A stretch of 64,000 nucleotides of DNA from contig JAAOMT010000521.1 of the NCBI GenBank assembly GCA_016748015.1, positions 28,267-92,266 on the forward strand. The letters run 5' to 3'. The notes beneath the pieces were generated by a model. That model made no database searches, had not been told where the DNA came from, and saw nothing but the letters and a program-made list of their open reading frames with translations. Made by a program: the position numbers and the translations under genes. Positions 34,172-48,900 of the stretch are shown in pieces; the stretch's first letter is position 1; every line of letters starts with the position of its first letter. This stretch comes from Geosiphon pyriformis (taxonomy: Eukaryota > Glomeromycota > Glomeromycetes > Archaeosporales > Geosiphonaceae).

Positions 34172-36719
34172 ATTGTTGCTTAATTTTAAGTTTAAAATAA
34201 TAAATAATAATATTTAATATTTAATAAAAACTCTTTTTAAATAGCTTTTAAAATTTTATTAATTAAATTTTTTTATAAAAGTTTTTTTAATATAGATTAT
34301 ATTTTTTTAGTAATGAAAATAATTAGATTTAAATAAATTTTAATGTAAAATTTTTTTTTTAAATATTTATATAAAAAGTATTTAAAAAATTTATAGTCTT
34401 ATTTAATAAAAAATTTAGCTATTTTGGAAAAAATTTATTTGTTATTTTTTTTGAACTTTTTTTAGTTTTATAATAGTAGATAATTATTTTTATTAATATA
34501 ACAACTTTTATTTTAATTAAATTATATTGAAATTATAAGTTAATATTTTTTTTTGAAATTTTCTTGAAATTTTTATTTATATTTTTTTTAAAGATTATAA
34601 AAATATATTTGTTATTAAGCAATCTTAAGAATTGTTATGTTTAAGACAAAATATTTTAGATTGTTTTAAATTTTTTTTCTTTTTTTTTTAAGATATAAAC
34701 CTAAAATAAAATTAGTAATTATTTGTTAAAAAATTTTTTTGGTGTTTTTAATATACTAATTAACAATAAATAAAGTTTCAAGTTATTTATTTTAATAGTA
34801 ATAAAATTTACTTGGGTTTTTTTTTGTTTTTTTAAATATAAAAAAATTAATTATTAATTTGTCTATTTTTTAATTATTATTAAATATGTTAAATCTATAT
34901 AAAATTTTTTTTTCTAATTGATTGTATTTTTACTCTTTAAAAGTATATTTACCAGTTTACAAACTGATAAATAATTGTTTTAATTCAAAAATTTTTTCTA
35001 AAAAAATTAATATAAGCTTAATTAGTTTTGTTATTGAAAATATTATTATCATAATTATTATTGTTTTGATTGTCATTATTTTTAATAACTATTAAAAATA
35101 AAATAATATTGTTATAAACTTTTAAATAATATTTAGTTATTTTACAGTAATATTATAAAAATAAATTATAATTTTACTGTTTTTGGTTATATAATAATTT
35201 TTAAAGTTAATTAAAATATAGCTTATATTTAAATTTTTAAGATTGCTAATTTTTTTATATTGTTTAAGTTAATAAGTCGAATAATCAAACTAGATTAACA
35301 ATAAATTTATTAAATTATTGTTTATTGAAATTAAAAATTTAGACTACAAAAAAATTGTTATTTAAAATACTAAAACAAAAATAAAAAAAGTATTTTTTAA
35401 GTGCATTTTTTGATTATTTTTAATTTTTAAACATATTTAATGGCTATATTTTTGTAAAATTATTTTTAAAAACAAAAAACTAAAAAACATATAATAAATT
35501 AGTTCATAATTTTGTTATAAAAATATAAATGTTTTGTTTTTTGGTTTAATTTTGGTATTTATTTATTTAATTAATTTTTAAATTATTTTAACATATTTAA
35601 TAATAACTTTATTTAAATTTTAATTTTATTTTAGTTTTATTTATAATTTAGAAATTAAATTAGAGATTTGAATATTAAAAAATATTTATTTAGTTATTTG
35701 TTAATAAATATTTTTTTTTGAAAATTATATAATAAGTAAATTTTAAAAATAGTTATTAATAATTTAAAATTTGTATTTATTGTTATATTAGTTGATTATA
35801 GTTATTTTTTTAAAAATATTTAATTATTTAATAAAGTTTTATGTATTTTTTCTAAATAAAAACAATAATGTATTATTTTTTTTGTTTAAAAATAAATTAA
35901 ATAATTTAAAGAACCAATAGCATATTTTAATTATTAAAAATATTAATTATAAAATCAAAAATTGAGTTTTTAAATATTATATTTGAATTACTTGAAAAAA
36001 TTTTAAATATAGATGCTGTTTAATAATTTTTTTTCTGTTTTAAAGAAAGTTTTAACTAATTAATATGTTGCTATTCAAATTTTAAAATTATTATTTAAAA
36101 ATTACTACATAAAAAAGTTAATTAATATTGTTATTTTTTATATAAGTAGTTTTAAAATAAGTTTGATTAAAGAAATATATTAAATAAATATATAAAATTT
36201 AGTAAAATATTTGTTTAGAAATTAAAATCAAAAGTCTTAAAATTGTTTATTAGATTAATTTTTAACAAAAAAACAAATTAAGTAAAAGAAAAAAATTAAA
36301 TTTCCAATAATTTAAGTTATTTTTATTATATATATAAAATATTTTTTTAATTATTATATAGTATAAACTATTTATAGCCATTAAAAAATTTATATAATTT
36401 TAAATGATATCTAATTTTCTAATTTTAATAATTTTAAAAAACTAAACTGTAAATATGATAGATTAAGTTTTTTTTTTATATTTACAATTTAATTTTTTGA
36501 ATTATATTATATTTTATAAAGTTATTAAAGTTTAAATTAGCCACTTTTATTATTAATTTTTAGATGCCAATTAATCAGATTTTAGCCAATTAATAATCAT
36601 TAAAGTTATATTATTATTATGTGATAAATTATCAAAGTATTATCATTTTCAATAAGGCTTTCAATTAATATTAATCTAATTTTTAATTAATTACTTTTTT
36701 ATTAAGATATAATATTTTT
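34172..36719. other. AT-rich region without recognisable genes
   Basis: Long T- and A-rich runs with no conserved protein motif, RNA gene or terminal repeat seen. Confidence 0.55.
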
Positions 36720-37065
36720 TGGCTTGTGTATTTTCTGCTAATAACACAGTATTATTAATCATAAATATTTTATTTATACTACTACTATATTCAGTTGTTA
36801 TTATCAGAACAAAAATTCAGATATTAATATTGTTTACATCAAGTACTAAAGGAATTATAAAAGTACTAAAAATAATTATTAAAAAATTTGAAAATATTAT
36901 TTGTGTTTTATTTGTAATTTTGTGTTTTTTTTGATAAACATCAAAAACAATCAGCTTTGGTGCCAAAAACAGCAAATTTAAAACAAAAATTGAAATAATT
37001 ATAATATGATTAGCTATTGACTCAAGTATAATACTATAAGTAAAATGTTTAATATTAAAAGACAT
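36720..37065 (-). pseudogene. Hydrophobic coding-like fragment, unidentified
   Basis: From ATG 37065 the minus strand is open for 82 codons: a polar start, two hydrophobic stretches (residues ~18-35 and ~60-72) and a D-V-N-N-I-N end. A single TGA follows and the same frame stays open for about 35 more codons. Two probable membrane segments and unusually varied codons for this AT background suggest a decayed gene or element protein. I do not recognise a family. Chance is not excluded. Confidence 0.3.
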
Positions 37066-40019
37066 TACAAAAGATTAATTATTTATCTCAATTTTTATAT
37101 CTTAAAGCAAGAGCATGATTCAAAATTTATGAAAAAAATTAATATAATTAATTTTTTAATAAATAAACTTTGTGACAAATTATAGATGGCTTATTTTTTT
37201 TGTAGTATCATATATTATAATGTTTGAAACATGTGTCTTAAAATAGACAATACTATTTAATAGCTTAGTAGATATTTTTGTTTTTATCTGTGGTTAAAAA
37301 GTCTGCCAAATGCTTTTGTAAACATTATAATTGTTAACTTTTATGTAATTCTTAGGTTTTTTATATAATAAGTTCAATATTTATCTTGTTATCTAATGTT
37401 TGATTAATAATTTGCATTCTATTAAAGTTGGTTTTTTTTATATGCTTGTTTTTATTATGTTAATATATCAGTTTAAACAAATATAAGATTTTTTGGAGAT
37501 CTTGAAACAAAGTTTTTAAAATAAGTTAGGAGAACTGAATGAGATAATATTGTAATCAAAAACAATTAATTATATAACTTAATCATTGAATTAAATGAAA
37601 TATATAATTAGTTAATATTTATATTATTTGAAACTCTGACTTTTAACTTTATTTTTTCAAATATTTTATTTTACATATGTTAATTTTCAAAGACATTTGT
37701 CAGTTTTTGTTGTTATATAATAACATATAATAATAAAGATATGAATAAAAAAAAAATTTGTTTATTTAAAGTTTTTGATGTATTCTTAATTGGTTTTTAA
37801 TTAAGAATATGCTGTATAAAAGAAATTAAAACAGATTCTACTAAAAAACTTTTTTTAATTTATGGTGTTAAATAGTGTATTATGTATACTAATATAACTT
37901 TAAATACAGAAAAGAGTATTTTTCCAATTATTAATAGTAGCAAAAAATTTCAATACCACTACATATAAAGATTTATATATATAAATATTATTGTTATTAA
38001 ATCTTTTGAAATATATTATAAATAGATTCTGTAAAATTAAACTTATAATAATTATATAACAATTTTAAAAAAAATATTATATTTAAACATAATTTTTATG
38101 TATATAATATAACATTTTTCTATAATATCTTACAATATATGTTTTTTAATAACCAATATTTTGAATACTTTTTTTTATAAAATTTTAAAAATATATTGTG
38201 TTTTATCTAATGAAAAAAATGATTAAAAGCTTAAAAATATAAAGCATAAAAGTAGTATTTATGATTAAAAATTAATTTGATCAGATTTGAAAAAAAAAAC
38301 TTGCAAACTATTTTTGCAATCTATAAAAAATAAAAAACAGTAACCAATTTTGAAAATTTTGATCAGTATTATTTTTATGATAATGTAAATACTTACTTTA
38401 AATTCACTAATAACTTTTCAATAACTATAATATTGTATTTTAAAAAATTGCTTGAATCTAAAAGATATATAAAATCTTTTATAATAAAAGTTTCAGTTAA
38501 ATTTAATATTTAAATAATAAATTATATTAAAAAAAATATAATAACTTAAATACTTATCATGTATTCAACCAATTCATAATCTAATTTTAGAATTGGTTTT
38601 CTAGACTATAAAAAGAATTTCAATTGTTGAATATTTTAACAACTTATTAGAATATAATATATAATAGTTTATCATAGTAATCAAAAAACTTATATTAATT
38701 GGTATTAATTTAGGGAAATTAGGTTAAAATTGAAAAATCTTTGGTTTTATCTTAATTAAGAGAATTAAAGTTGTCTTAAAAACTATAATCTTGAATAGCT
38801 CTTTTTTTTAATGTTATATATTTTTAATGAGTTTATTATGCAAAAAATGTATAAAATATATTAGTTTAAATAAATAAAACCCAGATTTTTTTGTAAAAGC
38901 CTAATAAATTTCTCACTTGTAAAAATTTAATATCTTTAAAAATGTGTAAATTATTATTAAAATACATAGCATTTTCAAAATTAATTACAAGTTTTGATCA
39001 AATTTATAAATAGATAATATTTTTTTCAATTTTTTCACTAATGTAATATAGAAACCATATATAAAATATTAAGTAACTAATAGAAAAAAAGTGCATAGTA
39101 TCAACTTTAATTATGTTTAAGAATCTTAATTCTTTGATCACATTATTATATTTTGGATATTCTTCTTTGAACATTAAATTTATAAATAATACAACATATT
39201 ATCAACTTCTAAATATAAAAATGAGAAATTACAACTAGACTATAATATTAAAATTGAAATTTATTTCAAATATTCTTATTTATTATCTTTTTAATTAACA
39301 ATTATTTGCAATAAATCTTTTATCAGCTCTAAAAAATTGGCTTTAATTTGAAAATCAGGTTTTTTTTGAGTTAATTATTTAATTGTTAATGTTAAATTTT
39401 TTGGTTTAAATTTCTTGTCATAAATTGAAAAGGTTTTTGTAATAACTATTTTTATTAATTTTACTTGAATTTTTGGCTCAAATAATCTCCTTAATTCCAA
39501 TAGAAAATTTTTTTTAATGAATATTAAAGAAGTTTTTTTTAATTGCTTTTATTTAGAATTACAAAACAGAAATTTAAATTTAAATTAGAACCAAAGAGGT
39601 TTAAAGAATAAATATATATTTGAATTAAAAATACTATTTCCATTGTGATACAATTTTTTTGTATAATATTACATAATTTAAATCTTTTAATTCTGTCTAA
39701 ACACTAATTATACACTAAATTAATATTATATCACATAAAAAAATACTATTTTATTCTAAATGAAAAAGAAAAACTAAAGATCAAATTAGAAATACAAAAA
39801 AATTATATAAAAAACACATTATATTACTTCAAAAATGATTATAATATTAAAGTAAATAAATTTAATGAACTAAATATTAGTAATAAAAAGTAAAATAATA
39901 ATAATAACAATAAATAAAATAATATAGAAGATATAAAAGCTATAATTAGAATAAATATAAAATTAAAAAAACTTAGTATAGTATAAAAAAATAACAATTA
40001 TCTAGAAAAAAGAAGCAAG
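37066..40019. other. AT-rich region without recognisable genes
   Basis: No convincing open frames, repeats or RNA genes were seen. Some patches are less biased (about 37190-37400) but contain no motif I can assign. Confidence 0.5.
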
Positions 40020-41860
40020 ATCTTTATATTAAAAAAAATACCAAAGTTAACTTATTATGATAAATATGAACCAAATAATTTATTTTCTAAAGCAGCAGCT
40101 AGAACTAAAAAATTACTACTTTTTTTAATATTAGTGATGCTTTAACTAAGACTTACAATAGCTTAAATCTAATAAATCTTCAATCAATTCAAAAAGTAAG
40201 GTTAATTCATATGCTAGTTGAATAAAAAAAGAGCAAAAGTTAAAAAAACATTTAAAAAAACAACATGCTTAGTTAATTGTTTTTAAATAATCAAAAATGA
40301 GCTATTTTTGAATATATTATTTTGTTAAATAATAATAATAGACGTAAAAAAGTTAAAACTAGTTTGAAAATTGCCCAGAAGATTTTTATTAATGATAGTG
40401 TATGGAAAGCACGAAAAATTTGATATTTTGCAAAGTATTAATTGCTTAATAATAAGTTTTCAACATTAAAACATGAAAAATACCAAAAAATAATTAAAAT
40501 AATTAATAATAAAAACATTGTAGAAAAATGTTATATTTGAATTAGAAGCCAAAACTTCAATGCCACTTCAACCATATTTAAAAAATTCATTAAGCATGAA
40601 TTGTTTCCTAATATTAAAATAATAATAAAAAAACTATTAATTTTATGGCTGCAGTAAAATAACTCAAAATTCTTAATTATTTATTTCAATAATATTATCA
40701 AAACTTATATTATGATAAACATAAAAAATATTTTAAAAAAAATATATAAGCATAAAAAGTATATATTAAAGTATAAATTTATAAATTAAATATATTTTAA
40801 TTTATTTAATAAAAAGAAAAAAAGAGTTCTTATAGTCCATATTAAATATATTCTTTATTAAAATAATAACAAACATAACATATGGGTTAAGCATAAAAAT
40901 TTGCCACTAAAAAAAAAATGAAAGATTAATTATGATTAGTAAATTTTTAACTAAAATTAATAGATATTTATGTTTACAACAAAATAATATAGAAAACTAT
41001 TTTAATATACTAAAAAAAGCATGATGCTATTTGCAATCTGATATAAATCAAGATAATTATTAAACAGCAGACCATTTTTTTAAACAAATTAAATATAAAA
41101 CAATTTCAATTTTTGAGAAATTATATTTAGATTGTACAATTGTATTTGCTTTTAATAATAGTTTTAATTATACAGCATTTAGTAAAAATGCTTTAATTGC
41201 AAAAAGAATAAATTTAAATCTAGATAAAAAGCAATCATGAATGCAAAATACTTTTTTAGATTAGATAATTAATTATAATTAATAATCTTCTCAGAAACAT
41301 ATTTAGATAAAAAACTTTAAGAATTGTCTAAAAAATTAAACAAGTATTAGTAAAATAAGAAAAATGGCTATCAAAAAAATTAGTATTAAAATGCCAAAAA
41401 TGCAAAGAAAAAATCAAAAATTTTTCAAAAATTTTTTGTTGTGTATGTCAAGTAATATCTTTGGAATCCAATTTTTTTGCTCAAAAAATACAATTAAAGA
41501 ATTAATCGAAAATATAAGACATAAATGCATTTTTTTTCCAAAATTTCATTGCAAATTAAATTTTATTAAAAGATATTGGAGAGCTGCTAAAAGATATATA
41601 CATAACAAATATGATTTTTTATGGAAAAAATTATAAAGAACAGTATTTAAAAGTTTTGAATTAGTATTTTTAATAACTATTAAATGATTTTCAAGAAAAT
41701 ATTAGTGTTATATGAATCTTTATAAAAAAGATCTTAGTAGAAAATTAGTAGAATATGCTATAAAAAAGTATAAATCTCATAGAAAAATTTCAAATAATAT
41801 TTTTAAAGAATTAGACAAATTAAATAATATTCAAACTTTATAATACTTTATTTGGTTTTA
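40020..41860 (+). pseudogene. DDE transposase relic (fungal K-F-H-C-x-L-N type)
   Basis: Plus-strand segments in several frames resemble a family of DDE endonucleases common in fungal genomes. In order: KWLLF-like YFAKY/LLNN near 40430; CYIWIRSQNFN-like text near 40535; LYYDKHKK near 40705; HNIWVKHKNLPLKKK near 40875; YLDCTIVFAFNNS near 41125-41175 (usual F-D-N-S); HKCIFFPKFHCKLNFIKRYW near 41525-41582; KKYKSHRKI near 41765. The best open part is 41364-41636. The family uses catalytic acids in the H-D-E, F-D-N and L-N-x-I-E positions; the middle one is Asn here. No terminal inverted repeats were found. Exact superfamily is uncertain (possibly IS630/Tc1-related). Confidence 0.72.
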
Positions 41861-42029
41861 TATTAAATAAAATTTTATTTTTATTATAAATAATATATTA
41901 AAAACAAATATATATTAACCAATAAAATTTAATTATATAAATAAAAACACATAAAAATTTTTATTTAAAATTTTGAACCAATCTACATTTTTGATGATTA
42001 TAAATAGTTTATATTATAACAGATTTACT

Positions 42030-43900
42030 ATCTAAAATTAATTAGATTTATTCTTTTTCAATTTTAGTTTTTATGTATATAGCAGTAATTGTTTTTTGTT
42101 CTATAGTAGCTATATTGCCAAGTAAGAATGGTAATTTATTTGCTTTAAATTCGAAAAAAAATACGTTTAAAATTATGACATTTTTAGTAATCTTTGCTAA
42201 GAATATTGTAGTATTATTATAAAAAGAGTTTTACTGTTGTGTTGTAACTTTATTTTTCAAAAATACAATATAGTAAAAATTCTGGTCTTTTAGCATTATA
42301 AAATAATTAAGTTGAATATAAAAGTGTCAAAATGGTTATTAGTTATTATTATAAGATATTAATTGATTATTGAAACCAAATTTGTTATTGTTTAATTAAA
42401 AACGGTTTTGTAATATAAATTAGTTAGGTTGACCCAATTTTTTTGCTAATAATTAATAATTTTAAACTGGCTGTGATTGATAATATTGTTATAGTTATTA
42501 TAAAACAGACTAATAATAAGTAAACTGGAGTTTTAATAAATAATAAACAGATAATAATAAATAATATAAATGTTATTGTTAAAAAAAATAATATTGATTA
42601 TTTTGTTTTTATTAGTTTCTTTGTATTTTTCGAAAATTATATTTAAATATCTGAAAATTTTACAACAATAATAGTTTAATTGTTGAAATTAGTTGTTATA
42701 TAATGAAGAGTTTTTTTGGTTTTGTTGTTAAGATAATTGGTATTTTTGTTGTTAATTGACAAAGTATGTTTCAACTTTTTTATAAGTTGATTAATATTTT
42801 TTTAGCTGTTAAGCTGGTTTTTCTAATTGTTAAGTTGACAAGTTTGGCATGATTGGCTTTTTTTATTGTTATTTTATAGTTTTTAGTATATTAAATAATA
42901 GTAATTAAATTTTCTAAAGCATATAATCGAACTTTTTTAATAAATTTGTTTTTGAGTTTAATAATAAATTGATTTAAAACTTGGATATAACAATAGTAAG
43001 CATTTGTTTTTAGCTGGTAAATTTTTTTAAGATGTTTGTTAAACTTCTTAATATAAGTTATAACAGATTCAAATAGTTTCTGTTTGATGTTTTAAAAATA
43101 ATTTCGGAGAGTAATTAAAGTATTATTATTAATAAACTGTTTGAGAAAAGCAGTTTTAAAAGTTTGCCAATCTGTAAAAAAAATGGCCAAATTTTTAAAT
43201 TATTTGTCTATAGTTTTTTTAAGAAAATAAGAAATTACTTATAGTATTTTTTTGTCTTTATTATAATTAGTGGTTTTTGTTTCTTTTGTTTTTTTTCTTT
43301 TTTTCAATAAATTCAAAAGTGTTTTTTTTATAAATTAGTGTTTTTGAGTATTTACTTTGGTTTTCTTCTAAAAAATCAAAAAAATTAGTGGTAGTGTTAA
43401 TTAATTTTAGCTATTGGATTGAATTTTTGGTAAAGTTTTCAAATCTTGAAAATTAATTGAGTGGTAAATTTAGTGGTTGTATTTAAGCAAGCAAAATTAA
43501 AAAAAATGTAATTAAAAATAATAATTTAGAACTGGTTTTTTGTTTAAATATTTACAAATATTGAAAGTTTGTTTTTGATATATTAAATATTGTATAAATA
43601 AGTTAGATGTTTTTTTTGTTTTTACTGCTTGTTTTAGGTTTAAATTCAAGTTTAAAACAAATTGTGAGTTAGCAGGATATTTTTTTTTATAAAACTTGAT
43701 AATATTATAATCAAGTTTTTCAATATAAGTAGCACAAGTATCTGCACTAATATTTTTGGATTTTTATTTAAATCGTGAATTAAATTTCAAGAAGATTTTG
43801 TTTAATTTTTATAATATTGTAATTCTCAAAAAGATAATTATTAATTTAATTTTTAATATATTGAAAAAAAGTTTTCTTAAAACTGTGATTTTATCTCGAA
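42030..43900 (-). pseudogene. Second gypsy relic: gag and protease
   Basis: On the minus strand, WQTFKTAFLKQFINN, then ESVITYIKKFNKHL, then VLNQFIIKLKNKFIKKV (about 43190-42930) match the Gag core. Further on, ITAIYIKTKIEK and LILDSKSVII (about 42100-42030) are the start of the protease, with the D-S-G loop degraded. It is cut off before the rest of the protease. It looks like a different gypsy family from 15667-21715 because the capsid core differs in several positions. No LTR was identified. Confidence 0.72.
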
Positions 43901-45837
43901 TTTTAAATAATTATTTATAATAAATATAAATTAACTGATACTATTCTAAAGTTATTATGTTAAATGCAATTACCACTTTAATTTAATTATTACTGTGTTA
44001 TTTTTAAGAGAACATCAAATATTATTAAAGGTTTTTTTATCTTTTTTTGAATGTTGTTAACGTTATTTTTGCTGTTAATTCTACTGTTAATAAAAGTTAA
44101 TAAATCTTTGATAAGCTAGTTTTTCTTTCAAAATATTTCTTTATACTTTGAACTATATATATTATTAGACTTATAATAAATTAGCCAATTTTATGCCAAT
44201 TACTTATATAGTTATTTTGCAGTAAAAATTGACTCTTTTACAGGAAAAATATTGTTTATAAGCTTTTTACAATATGTATAATTACTTTGCTGTAAAAATC
44301 AACTTTTTTTACAGAAAATTTCGACTGTAGACTATTCAATAATATAAATGAAAAAATAAAAGAAAATAAACTAAAAAAAAGGAAATGTAAAAGAAATTAT
44401 TTCGAATTAAGATCTGAAAGTTATTAACAATTATTAAATTGGTAATTAATTAATTTTAAAATTTTAGTAAGAAATAGTTAATTTCACAATAAGAATAATT
44501 AAAAATTTTTATGTTTTTCAAAGTAAGTTTTATTAAAATTAATTTGTATAAAAGATACTAAAAAAATATTGGTTCTAGTTAAAATATTTAGTAAAAAATA
44601 CATTTTTTTAAAAAGAAAAGCTTTTTTTTATATAACTTATTATAATATTATTCTATAATATAATATTTTTTTTTTATTACTATTTTAATAAACTAAAAAT
44701 ACATTTTATTAAACTATAAGTTATTTCTGCAAACTATGAATTATTTAAATAAATTATTAAATATGTTGTCAAATTATTAAATATTTTGGCAAATTTAGAA
44801 TATTATATATTTTAGTATATTATATAATCTAATTATCAAGTTATTAATTAAATAATAATTCAAATAATTTGATAAGATAATAAGTAATAAATTAAAATAA
44901 TAATATATACAAATTAATAATAAAAATTATAAGAATATTTTATGATAAATAATATCTCAAATTTCAATGTTTATTAAAGCTGTTTAATAGAAATATTTGT
45001 TGATTTTTAGCTTTTTTTCCAAAATTAAGTAATTTCATAAATCTGTTTAAACTAAAAATTTATTATAATCTATTCAAAAATAATATAAACTGAAATTTTT
45101 ATTATGTTTTTAACTATTAAATAGAAATTAAACTTTTATTTAACAGATTTTTTATTTAAACTAAATTTAAATTAATATTAGTTTTTTTTTAATTTAATAT
45201 AACCAGATAACTTGTTATTTAGATTTTGTATTTTAGTATTATTATTAATTAATTAAAACTAAACAAAAATTTTTTTTTTATTATATTTTTATTTTAAAAA
45301 AGTATATTTATTAGTTTAAAAACTAATATTTAATTATTTTGACTAAAAAAAAATTAATTTAATTTAAATTATTTTATTAGTTATTATTTTTGAAATTTAA
45401 AAAAAACATTAAAAATTGTTATATTTTATAATATATGACTAATAATTTTACATAAATAAAATTTTGATTTTAGAGTTTTTAATTATATTAAAACTGCTAT
45501 TGTTAATTAAAACCGAATTAATACTAAGATATTTAAAGTTTTTAATTTGCTTAAACAGTTTAAACTAATAATTTTAAAAGTTATACTAAATTTATTATTA
45601 GTATATTTATTAATTTTTTGAATTAATTTAACAGTTATATTTAATATTATATTATTTTTTAAAACCAAAAAACTATAAAACATAAATGAATCAATTTTCA
45701 ATTTTTTGTCAAAAAATAAAATTTATGTTTATTATTATATTAATTTACAATCTTAATTTTTTAAAAAATATTTAATTAAATTTTAAATATTATCTTTAAA
45801 TAAAAATAAAAAAATTATGTTTTATTATTTATTATTA
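43901..45837. other. AT-rich region, one short direct repeat
   Basis: No gene. A TTTGCAGTAAAAATTGACTC block near 44212 is repeated in diverged form near 44286 about 70 bp later. The open stretch 45507-45701 is low-complexity. Confidence 0.5.
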
Positions 45838-45954
45838 TTTAACAAGTGAGATCCAAACACTACCTAGTACAATACATCAAACTAGTGATCTAAACTAGGT
45901 GTGAATCATGCTTTTTCTACACGTGACCAGCCATTCAGACTAGTCAGGACAACA

Positions 45955-48900
45955 CTAAGCACCTATACACACCAAGACCAAGTTACTTACACCTGAAAAG
46001 AATAAACTAGATTTACAAAACCCAAAACTAATACCAAATGCATCAGCAATACCCAACAATCTAACCATACTGGACGAGAGCACCGAAAGAAGACCAGAAA
46101 TCGAAATAGGAACAGAGCCGTCACATGGGATCAAGCCATCTTTCTCCATAACAGCTCTGTGTCTTACACGTACCAGCCAAATATCATCACGGAATACAAG
46201 ACTGAATTCACGAACAAATGCCACAATATTTTGAGCCACTGTTTTAGAGTCCTTGAAAACAGAAAAAAATTCACGATACCACTTATTGAAAACAAAACTC
46301 TTACATATAGCCATACTAACAACAGCATCGGAAGCACAAGCAAAAAGCAACTGTAAAACACATGAGATCGAGTGAGATAAACCTAAGCGCATTTCTCAAA
46401 CAGATGCATGAGCGTTCATCAACCGAGCATGATCACCAGCATCGAATGGACACGAAAACACATGATTTGAAATTTCAACATCACTGCAGAACAAACACAT
46501 CACACTGGGGTACCCTTTATCGTAAAGTCACTTTCACACAGCAACAGAAAGACGATGATGCAACACTTTCATAAAATATGTCCGAGATCCAGCAATATGA
46601 GCATTAGTGAAACCAGCGGCCAAATGAAAGTCCGGATGCCACACTGAACATAACTTGAACCAATCAACATTAGCACGTAGGCTGTCTACCAATACCCGAG
46701 AACCAGAACCAACCTCCCAATGTGCACGGTGAATAGAGTGGAAAACACTATGAACAAAATGCCTAGAATTACCAGAAACCACAGTACCGCCAGCCTTGAG
46801 AAAATGTTCATTGATCCTGTGAGGAAGATGCACACCAGAAGACATAGCAGCCCTAGCCAAAGTGTCAGCACACTCATTGCCCAAGACTCCAGAGTAACCT
46901 CTAACCTTAATCCAATTAACATCCAAATTTTTGCGATGAATGACATTAGAAATATGGTGGCGTTCGATCCAACACCGATTTCTGAAATCTGAATGCTCCA
47001 ACATTAACTCTGACCTGCATGCATCCAAAGTGGCCTGGCTGTCCGAAAACAGATTAACGGAACGAGAAGGAGGGACACACTTGAGAGCCAAAGCAATGGC
47101 CTGCAGCTCCGTCATGGTAGAAGAAACCAAACCAGAAACTTCTACACCCAAACCCAAATCAATGTCTTCAAAAAAAACAGCAGTGCCAGCCTTCATACCA
47201 AGAGTACCCAGCCCACACAGAGAACTATCCATAAACAGAGAAAGGCGATTGGAATTAACCTCCAACAAGTGATTGCAAACAACATCAAACTTGCAAGACT
47301 CAAGTACGTCAGATGAGCCAACATTCAGTGGCAAAAAAAAACAAAAGGGAGAAAACCCAGAACCAGACAAAAAGCAAACAGCAGTACTGAACCAATCAGG
47401 AATCGGGCCCCAAGGGTCCAGTCTTTTTCCACCACTTGAAAGTCCTCCATTCAAAAACAGAACCAGTTCGATTGCAAAGCTGCTCAACAAAGGCAATTCC
47501 ATATCGCCGAAGCGAAGAGACACATTTATAAAAAGCAAACTCGCCAAGAACAATAGACATTGGGGTCCCCTTTTGAAAACAAAAAACATTGGTCATGAAA
47601 CCATCCAGAGAAAGGTCGCAACCCAAAAAAATCCAGATGACACCAGCCAAAAAATTATTCAAAGGACTGATATTAATATGAGAAGGGAAAAGCAAGGGGT
47701 GATGAGGGCACCAGCAGAGAACCTGTAAATCATGAGATCTATGCATGAACAGGTGGCCCAAAATACCCACTGAATTGGCAAAACAAACAACAGCAGCTGA
47801 CTTGCTTTTAGTCTGGACCTGTTCAAAAGATTTCAACCTGTACAGAGAAGAATGATGAATAGCATCATTGGGAAAGTTGAGTGGCAGACCAGATTTGGAC
47901 TTCAAACCTTTACAAATCATAGCGTCCTATTTCGCACACACACTAATAGGAACAAAACTAAACTGAGTCCTGTAGGCAATTATGGGATGAAGAACCGCTG
48001 ACACCAAATACAAAAACTGTTTATCAGAGATAGCTTTTCTCAGAACAAGGTTGGTAAAAAACTGGACATCCAAGCGTGCCTTAGCCAAACTAGGCTTTGA
48101 CAAACCTTTAGTAGACAGAAAGATACCCAGGTACTGATGAGGCTCAGCTCTTTTGGCTATTGAAATAGGCAAACCACTGATCAACAAATAAGGGCTGGAA
48201 ACTCTGCAATTAATGGGAATGGCCACTGTTTTGTCATTATTGATTGAAATGTCATTGATTTGAAAAAACTCACTAACAACATTGAGAATATGTTGGGTGG
48301 CAGCCTGGCTGTTACCAACCCAAATTGTATCATCGATGAAAGCACCAGCAGCGAGGAAAAAAGTCAAACCAGTCCAAGATTCAGCGTGACCAGTGTTGGC
48401 AACAAAATGAGAGTCTAACTTGTATCCGCATACACTTTCTTGTCTCTTGACTTCACACAAAAAGAGATCATAAAATATGCACCAGAGAAGAGGAGAAAAC
48501 ACCTCCCCTTGATCCAAACTATCATGTACTCGATATCCATCAGTCAACCCAAAATCTGTCATAATTCTATTGACCCGATCATTGTAGATGCTACCAAAAA
48601 ACTGAATGAATCTGTTACACATTTTTATTCTGACCAAGCTCTTCCTTAGATGCTCCCAGCCAACAGAATCATAAGTCTTTTGCATGTCTTGCAAGACTAG
48701 TCACAGCTCTCGGTTCTTCTCCAAAGCATCCTCAATAACCGATCCAATAGCAAAAATAGGAGACTCTGTGGTTGTGCCTTTTAAAACAGAAAAATTATCT
48801 CCCCTCAGAACGTCGAAAACACTACAAGCCAAAGAAATTCTGTCTGAAAGCACTTTAGAAAGGATTTTGCGAGCCGTTTCAACCAAAGCAATAGGATGGG

